Shown here one piece after another: positions 59,393 through 64,000 of a stretch of 64,000 nucleotides of DNA. This DNA is from Halohasta litorea (GTDB lineage Archaea > Halobacteriota > Halobacteria > Halobacteriales > Haloferacaceae), in NCBI RefSeq assembly GCF_024494645.1, contig NZ_JANHDJ010000003.1:1-64000 (forward strand), given 5' to 3'. The notes under the pieces are model-generated. The model did not search any database. It was not told where the DNA came from and saw only the letters and a program-made list of their open reading frames with translations. The translations under genes and the position numbers were made by a program. How positions within the stretch are numbered: position 1 is the stretch's first letter; every line of letters starts with the position of its first letter.

Positions 59393-59470
59393 AGGCGGCG
59401 GTTTGTGGGCGGCGGGGAAAAAGCTACAGTTCCGACTGTCCACCGGGTTCGACTGCCGCCCCTTACGGCG

Positions 59471-59947
59471 TTAGCCGCCCCAGAAGTTCTCGCGGCTGCC
59501 GAGGTGTTCCCGATCGCCGTCGCGCCGGCTCGGGGAGGAATCCTCGTCGTCGACCTCGCCATCGCCGTCGGCGGTGTCGTCGGTTTCTTCGTCCTCGTCG
59601 TCTTCCTCGTCCATCGGAAGCCGTTCGACGATCTCGTTGGCTTTGGCGTGGTTCGACAGCACGCGATCGATCCGCACCTTGGCGCGGGCCTCCGGCAGCA
59701 GGCCGTCGACGAAGACGATGAAGCCATCGTCGGTCCGGCCGACACCGGCACCGCTTTCGTGCATATCGGTCACGTCGACGACGACTTCCTCGCCGGGTTT
59801 GATCGGCTGCTGTTTCAGGTCGCTGATCGGCATGTTGTAGTGTTGGCACCATTCGGCCCCACCACGATCGCCGTAATGCTGACAGCCCATCCCTTGAATC
59901 CGCTCGGAGAAGCTGGGGCAGTCATCCGCCAGTGGACAGTTCGGCAT
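59471..59947 (-). CDS. TRAM-domain protein
   Basis: This is a 158-residue protein. An N-terminal Cys/His segment (CPLADDCPSF ... GCQHYGDRGGAEWCQHY) looks like a metal site; the TRAM beta-barrel (about 45-105) has GEEVVVDVTDMHESGAGVGR and GLLPEARAKVRIDRVLSNHA, and an acidic tail follows. Small archaeal TRAM proteins bind RNA and act as cold-shock-like chaperones. It is divergent from the membrane protein at 60036. Confidence 0.85.
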   Translation of the reverse strand: MPNCPLADDCPSFSERIQGMGCQHYGDRGGAEWCQHYNMPISDLKQQPIKPGEEVVVDVTDMHESGAGVGRTDDGFIVFVDGLLPEARAKVRIDRVLSNHAKANEIVERLPMDEEDDEDEETDDTADGDGEVDDEDSSPSRRDGDREHLGSRENFWGG

Positions 59948-60035
59948 ATCTCCCCGTAATCAGGGGGTCGTCTAAACGCTTCCGCTGGGTGAGCCGAATC
60001 GGGACGCTCTTTGTGATATCTCGCCAAACGTGAGT

Positions 60036-60713
60036 ATGAACCGCTATGCCCCCGAGTTGGCGCTCATCACGGGGGGACTGCTCGGCATCGTCTTCGGCGG
60101 CTTCGTCTTGGTTTCGGTCGGCGAGTTCTACTCGGCGGCCCTGATCTGTGTGCTGTTGGGCTACCCGTTTGCCGCCTACGCGATCCACACCGACGACGAA
60201 CCAACGACGGTACTCCCACCGCGGGCGGTCATTGCAGTCGCTGGCCTTGCGGCAGTCGGCGTCATCGCCGACGTTCTCCGGCTGTTCGCGCCGAGCCTCG
60301 AGTCGCTGCTGGTCGGTATCCTCGTCGCACTGGTTGTGTTCCTCCCTGTCGCCGCCTACGCGGCAGGGTACGGCACGCCGCCAGCGTGGCTGGGTTCCCG
60401 GCTGGTCGAAGCCGGTGGCACACTGCTGGCGGCGGGGCTGCTGGCGGCAGGACTCGTCAGCGGGGCAGCCGTCCCGGCGTCGACCAGTGCGGTGGCGGTG
60501 TTCGTCGCCACGATGTTGTTTGCTGCGCGGTCGACCGGCGTGAGCCCGCGCCGTCGGCGGCTGGTCCCGGTCGGGGGGCTAGTGGTGGCGGCCGGGATCC
60601 TTGCTGTCGGCGTCCTCGGCGACGGGCCGCTCGATCCGTGGGTGACGACCGCGCTGGGTGCCGTGTTCGCCCCACTGCTGTATATCGCACTGGCAACCAG
60701 TGGTCGCGCCTAA
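60036..60713 (+). CDS. Polytopic membrane protein, unknown function
   Basis: This is a 225-residue protein with about eight hydrophobic segments (for example LALITGGLLGIVFGGFVLVS, AVIAVAGLAAVGVIADVL, LVGILVALVVFLPVAAYAA). An in-frame GTG six bases upstream is an alternative start. There are no functional motifs. It precedes cheY by 60 bases. Confidence 0.75.
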   Translation: MNRYAPELALITGGLLGIVFGGFVLVSVGEFYSAALICVLLGYPFAAYAIHTDDEPTTVLPPRAVIAVAGLAAVGVIADVLRLFAPSLESLLVGILVALVVFLPVAAYAAGYGTPPAWLGSRLVEAGGTLLAAGLLAAGLVSGAAVPASTSAVAVFVATMLFAARSTGVSPRRRRLVPVGGLVVAAGILAVGVLGDGPLDPWVTTALGAVFAPLLYIALATSGRA

Positions 60714-60745
60714 CGAGTCGCTACCAGACACAGTATGGATAAGCT

Positions 60746-60753
60746 CTATATAG
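60746..60753 (+). promoter_or_regulatory. TATA box for the response regulator gene
   Basis: CTATATAG lies about 25 bases before the ATG at 60774, giving a leaderless transcript and ruling out the in-frame ATG at 60735 as the main start. Confidence 0.65.
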
Positions 60754-60773
60754 ATATCCATCCGATTGCCCGT

Positions 60774-61133
60774 ATGGCATTTCGGACGCTTGTCGTCGAC
60801 GACTCGTCTTTTCAACGGACCGTCGTCTCTGATATTCTCGACGATCGGTTCGATATCATTGACACCGCCGAAAACGGCAAGGAGGCCGTCTCGAAGTTCG
60901 AAGAACACGACCCCGACGTGATCACCCTGGATATCGTGATGCCGGAGATGACCGGCATCGAGGCGCTCGAAGAGATCAAGAACCGCTCCCCGGAGACGAC
61001 CGTCGTCATGTGTACGAGCGTCGAACAGGAAGAAAAAATGCGCGCCGCGGCCAAAGCCGGCGCCGACGGCTACGTGACCAAACCGATCTCCGAGACGAAA
61101 CTCCTCGACGAGTTCGACTCACTACTCGAGTAG
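60774..61133 (+). CDS. cheY: CheY-type single-domain response regulator
   Basis: This is a 119-residue receiver domain with Asp9/Asp10, the phospho-acceptor Asp53 (ITLDIVMPEMTG), Thr81 (VMCTSVEQ) and Lys103 (YVTKPI). No output domain is fused. It resembles CheY, which in haloarchaea links CheA to the archaellum motor through CheF. It is isolated from other che genes here, so a non-chemotaxis partner is possible. An in-frame ATG at 60735 is excluded by the TATA box just after it. Confidence 0.93.
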   Translation: MAFRTLVVDDSSFQRTVVSDILDDRFDIIDTAENGKEAVSKFEEHDPDVITLDIVMPEMTGIEALEEIKNRSPETTVVMCTSVEQEEKMRAAAKAGADGYVTKPISETKLLDEFDSLLE

Positions 61134-61189
61134 TCGGTGCCGACGATCCGCCCGCGTCCGCCAGCTCGGTCACCGCTGTCTCCCCCTCC

Positions 61190-61537
61190 TCACATGAACT
61201 CGCGAACGTCGGAGTACCACATATCGTGTTCGTCGACCGCCCCGAGACGGTCGGCGATGTCGACCGCCAGCGCGTGCCAACACTGCTGGCCCGGGTCCGC
61301 TGGGTCGAGGTTGTACTGGCTGTCCTTGCAGTCACAGCCGCCGTCCTCGACGACGTACTCCTCCTCGTAGCCGACGACCACGGTGAAATCACGGTACCGT
61401 TTGACCCGGCGCTCAGAGACGGCCTCGATGGCCCGCTGGCCGCGGTCGCCGTGTGCCGAGAGGATGGCGGTGACGATCTCGGGCTGTAGCTCGCCGGTCT
61501 CGGCAAGCGCGTTGCGCCAGTCGTCGATCTCGGCCAC
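61190..61537 (-). CDS. SWIM zinc-finger protein
   Basis: This is a 115-residue protein ending with a SWIM motif, CxC followed by CxH ([21 protein letters not shown]). The first half ([20 protein letters not shown]) is helical. SWIM domains bind nucleic acids or proteins; archaeal stand-alone forms have no proven role. A GTTTTACTG element just upstream fits a leaderless start at the GTG 61537; the GTG at 61552 is an alternative. It is divergent from trm1. Confidence 0.8.
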   Translation of the reverse strand: MAEIDDWRNALAETGELQPEIVTAILSAHGDRGQRAIEAVSERRVKRYRDFTVVVGYEEEYVVEDGGCDCKDSQYNLDPADPGQQCWHALAVDIADRLGAVDEHDMWYSDVREFM

Positions 61538-61624
61538 AGCGGCCCTACTCACAGGGTCAGTAAAACAGGTTCGATGCGGCTGTGGCTTCGCATCCTTTTT
61601 CGGCTCGCTGGTCCCACCCTCGGT

Positions 61625-62755
61625 ATGCAACTTTCCGAAGGCGGCCTCGAAATCGAGGTCGACCAGCCACGCGATGGCACCCGCGAGGGCAGCGGCGACG
61701 GCGTCTTTTTCAACCCGACGATGGAGCTCAACCGGGATATCACGGTCGCGGCCCTGCGGGCCTACCAGGAGCGCGAGCCGCGGGTCGACACCTATCTGGA
61801 TGCGATGGCGGCCTCGGGAATTCGGGGCGTGCGAGCCGCCAACGAGGGCTACTCGGTCACCTGCTGTGATCTCGACAGCGAGGCCGCCGAGCTCGCAGGG
61901 GAGAACCTCGCCCGCAACGATCTCAATGGGGAAGTAGAAAACCGGAACGTCAATGCCCTGCTCCACGAGTCGATGTTCGACGTGGTCGACCTCGACCCCT
62001 TCGGGACGCCGATCCCCTTTGCCGACGCCGCGTTTGCGACCACCCGCAATATGGTCTGTGTCACCGCGACCGACACCGCCCCGCTCTGTGGAGCCCACCG
62101 CAACAGCGGTATCCGAAAGTACAGTACCGTCCCCCAAAATACCGACTACCACCCCGAGATGGGGTTGCGAACGCTGCTATCGGCACTCGTTCGGACGGCC
62201 GCCCGCTACGACGTGGCCGCCACGCCGATCTGTTCGCACGTCTCGCGGCACTACGCCCGAACCTACCTCGAACTCGATCACCGGGCAACGTCGGCCGACA
62301 GCCTCCTGGAGAACCTCGGCTTCATCCACCACTGCGAGGACTGTCTCGCCCGTCGACACGAGTTCGGTCACTTCCCCGAGTCGGTCCCAGAGGAGTGTCC
62401 GGTCTGCGGCAGTAGTCGGACCCTAACGGCGGGGCCGGTGTGGCTCGGCCCGGTCGCCGACAGCGAGTTCACCGAATCGGTTATCGACCACCTAACACCC
62501 GAACTCGACGCCGCCGCCCGCGCCGAGCGGCTGTTGTCGACGGTCGCCGAAGAGATCGATACCCCGACTCACTACGACCAACACCGGCTCTGTAAGCAGT
62601 GGGGCGTCCCCGCCAATGCGATGGACGAGTTCGTCGACGATCTGCAGGCGGCGGGCTACTCGGCTTCGAAGGCCCACTACAGCGGGACGGCGTTTAAAAC
62701 GACAGCAACGGTCGGAGAGATCCGCGAGGCGGCCGCACCCGACGCCGATAGCTGA
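61625..62755 (+). CDS. trm1: tRNA (guanine-26,N2-N2) dimethyltransferase
   Basis: This 376-residue Trm1 methylates G26 of tRNA. Its SAM-binding pieces are [20 protein letters not shown] and the catalytic [13 protein letters not shown] (DPFGTP), with [20 protein letters not shown] following. The C-terminal zinc region is [20 protein letters not shown] and CPVCGSS. The upstream in-frame ATG at 61574 adds residues unlike the family, so 61625 is the start. Confidence 0.94.
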   Translation: MQLSEGGLEIEVDQPRDGTREGSGDGVFFNPTMELNRDITVAALRAYQEREPRVDTYLDAMAASGIRGVRAANEGYSVTCCDLDSEAAELAGENLARNDLNGEVENRNVNALLHESMFDVVDLDPFGTPIPFADAAFATTRNMVCVTATDTAPLCGAHRNSGIRKYSTVPQNTDYHPEMGLRTLLSALVRTAARYDVAATPICSHVSRHYARTYLELDHRATSADSLLENLGFIHHCEDCLARRHEFGHFPESVPEECPVCGSSRTLTAGPVWLGPVADSEFTESVIDHLTPELDAAARAERLLSTVAEEIDTPTHYDQHRLCKQWGVPANAMDEFVDDLQAAGYSASKAHYSGTAFKTTATVGEIREAAAPDADS

Positions 62756-62867
62756 TCGCCCCCACTGTTTCGTTGCTGATGGATGCACCCGGTAACAACC
62801 ACCTACAGACGTTCTATGTGAGTGAAATACCCTCGATACTTTTGGGTAGCTCGCAGTAACGCGTATA

Positions 62868-64000
62868 ATGACCTCCACGCGTTCCCGACTGGCTACAGCG
62901 AAGGCCGTCGTCGAGACGGCCCGCGAACAACAGATCACGTTTCTGGCCGCCAGCGTCGCCTACTACGCGTTCGTCTCGCTGTTGCCCGCCCTCCTGTTGT
63001 TGTTGGTGCTGGCATCGACGATCGGCGGCGAGGCGTTCGCCGACCGGATCGTCGGCGCGACACAGGAGTTCCTGACGCCAGCGGGCGAAGACGCCATTAC
63101 CGGCGCACTCGCGGATGCACCGGGTCGTGGCGGGGCCACCGTCGTGGGGGTCGGCGTCCTCGGCTGGAGTACCCTCAAAGTGTTTCGCGCGCTGGATACG
63201 GCGTTTCTCACCGTCTACGGGCAGATCGAGTCGGCGAGCTTCGTCGGCCAACTCAAGGATGCGACGGTCGCACTCGTCGGGATCGGCACCGGCGTCGGCG
63301 TCATGATCGCGGCGGGAGCCGTGCTGGCGGCGCTCCCGCTGGGGCCTGCCGGGCAGCTCGTGAGCATTCTGGCGCTTCCCGCGGTGCTGACGGTCGCCTT
63401 TCTGCCGATCTATCACCGGTTTCCGAACCCGCCGATCCCGTTCCGGGAGGCGCTTCCAGGAGCGGTGTTCGCGGGCGTCGGTTGGACGCTGCTGCAGGCG
63501 GGGTTTCAGATCTACGCCGCCGGGGCCGGACAGTACGAGGCCTACGGCGTCGTCGGCGGGATCTTGCTGCTCGTGACGTGGCTGTATCTCGCTGCCGTGA
63601 TCGTGATTCTCGGAGCCGTCGTGAACGCCGTGCGGGCGGAAAAAACCGTGAGCCGTCCGCCGTTTCCCCCCGAAGCCGACGGCGGCAACGGACCGACGGC
63701 GGCGGCAGCCGACCGGCAGTTACAACAGGGCGGCGGCCATGAATCGAGACATATGGCGCGTGAGGGAAGCGAGGCGTCGACCGATGTCGACGCCGAGGAG
63801 ACGAGTGTTGGCGAGGAGCCGAGCCGAACCGAGCCACAGGGTGCCCCCGATATCAGCGAGATCGACGAGCGGATCGACCAGCTCCGAGCTGAGTTCGACG
63901 CCTTCGAGGGCGACGTTCGGGAACGAACGGTCGACAAACCGAGCGTCGAGTCCGAACTCAAACGATACGTCCGGTCGCGGATGCGTCGCGGCCACGCCCG
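62868..64000 (+). CDS. YihY/BrkB-family membrane protein (cut by window edge)
   Basis: The frame is open from an ATG at 62868 to the right edge (377 codons visible). Six hydrophobic segments include ITFLAASVAYYAFVSLLPAL, LLVLASTIGG, VALVGIGTGVGVMIAAGAVL and VGGILLLVTWLYLAAVIVIL, with the family AYYAFVSLLPA pattern near the start. After residue about 265 an acidic cytoplasmic tail follows. The family is sometimes annotated RNase BN, which is outdated; a transport role is more likely. An ATACTTTTGG element about 28 bases upstream fits the start. Confidence 0.87.
   Translation, partial: MTSTRSRLATAKAVVETAREQQITFLAASVAYYAFVSLLPALLLLLVLASTIGGEAFADRIVGATQEFLTPAGEDAITGALADAPGRGGATVVGVGVLGWSTLKVFRALDTAFLTVYGQIESASFVGQLKDATVALVGIGTGVGVMIAAGAVLAALPLGPAGQLVSILALPAVLTVAFLPIYHRFPNPPIPFREALPGAVFAGVGWTLLQAGFQIYAAGAGQYEAYGVVGGILLLVTWLYLAAVIVILGAVVNAVRAEKTVSRPPFPPEADGGNGPTAAAADRQLQQGGGHESRHMAREGSEASTDVDAEETSVGEEPSRTEPQGAPDISEIDERIDQLRAEFDAFEGDVRERTVDKPSVESELKRYVRSRMRRGHA

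Noticed and set aside
1-64000. CRISPR arrays, cas genes, prophage or restriction systems
   Set aside because: No regularly spaced repeats and no recognisable cas, phage structural or restriction-modification genes were seen. Mobility signs are limited to the edge transposase and the tRNA 3' copies.

Overview
This 64 kb window comes from a haloarchaeon (class Halobacteria). The evidence is the GC-rich DNA, the strongly acidic proteins, the archaeal r-protein operon with archaea/eukaryote-type proteins (eL19, eL32, eS4), leaderless genes with TATA boxes about 25-30 nt before the start codon, a Tat lipoprotein, a PGF-CTERM surface protein, a soluble Htr transducer, a Tfx-type regulator and an RPA/RPA-associated pair. 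The sequence alone does not resolve the genus.

Layout. 1-330 is the 5' part of a DDE transposase that leaves the window on the left. 375-8150 is a mixed region: a small unknown protein, an epoxide-hydrolase-like enzyme, a soluble transducer, a DICT sensor protein, a NurA nuclease, a HAD phosphatase and a DUF2240 protein. 8189-11057 holds mobA and nasA (nitrate assimilation and its cofactor), divergent from an AAA ATPase with a histidine-rich tail and a PhnP-like hydrolase. 14554-18305 encodes nucleotide-sugar supply (GlmU-like, GlmM-like and an AglF-like nucleotidyltransferase). 18372-21470 is a potassium/proton antiporter module (KhtU-like membrane subunit, KhtT-like regulator, TIGR00341 protein). 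Two micro-membrane proteins, homoserine kinase, an unknown membrane protein and pdxS follow.

25853-40231 is one long minus-strand S10-spc operon: SPOUT methyltransferase, uL3, uL4, uL23, uL2, uS19, uL22, uS3, uL29, RNase P component 1, uS17, uL14, uL24, eS4, uL5, uS14, uS8, uL6, eL32, eL19, uL18, uS5, uL30, uL15 and SecY. Junctions are overlapping or a few bases long. A T-rich tract and a hairpin follow secY.

40479-64000 is mixed again: PhoU, a PGF-CTERM surface protein, tRNA-Gly, DsbB, a thiamine-binding protein, Mch, a GTPBP1-type GTPase, a membrane J-protein, MoaB, a Gfo/Idh oxidoreductase, a Ski2-like helicase, a site-2 protease next to a membrane-anchored winged-helix regulator, tRNA-His, RPA and its partner, a Tfx-type regulator, a TRAM protein, CheY, a SWIM zinc-finger protein, Trm1 and a BrkB-type membrane protein cut by the right edge.

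Most of the window is core genome. The least expected structures are partial 3'-end copies downstream of both tRNA genes, built on the same plan (inverted T-arm copy, purine-rich spacer, direct T-arm copy); the pairing of a CBS-domain intramembrane protease with a membrane-tethered regulator; a perfect 10-bp inverted repeat in the nasA/AAA intergenic region; and a gene-free, hairpin-rich stretch beside tRNA-His.
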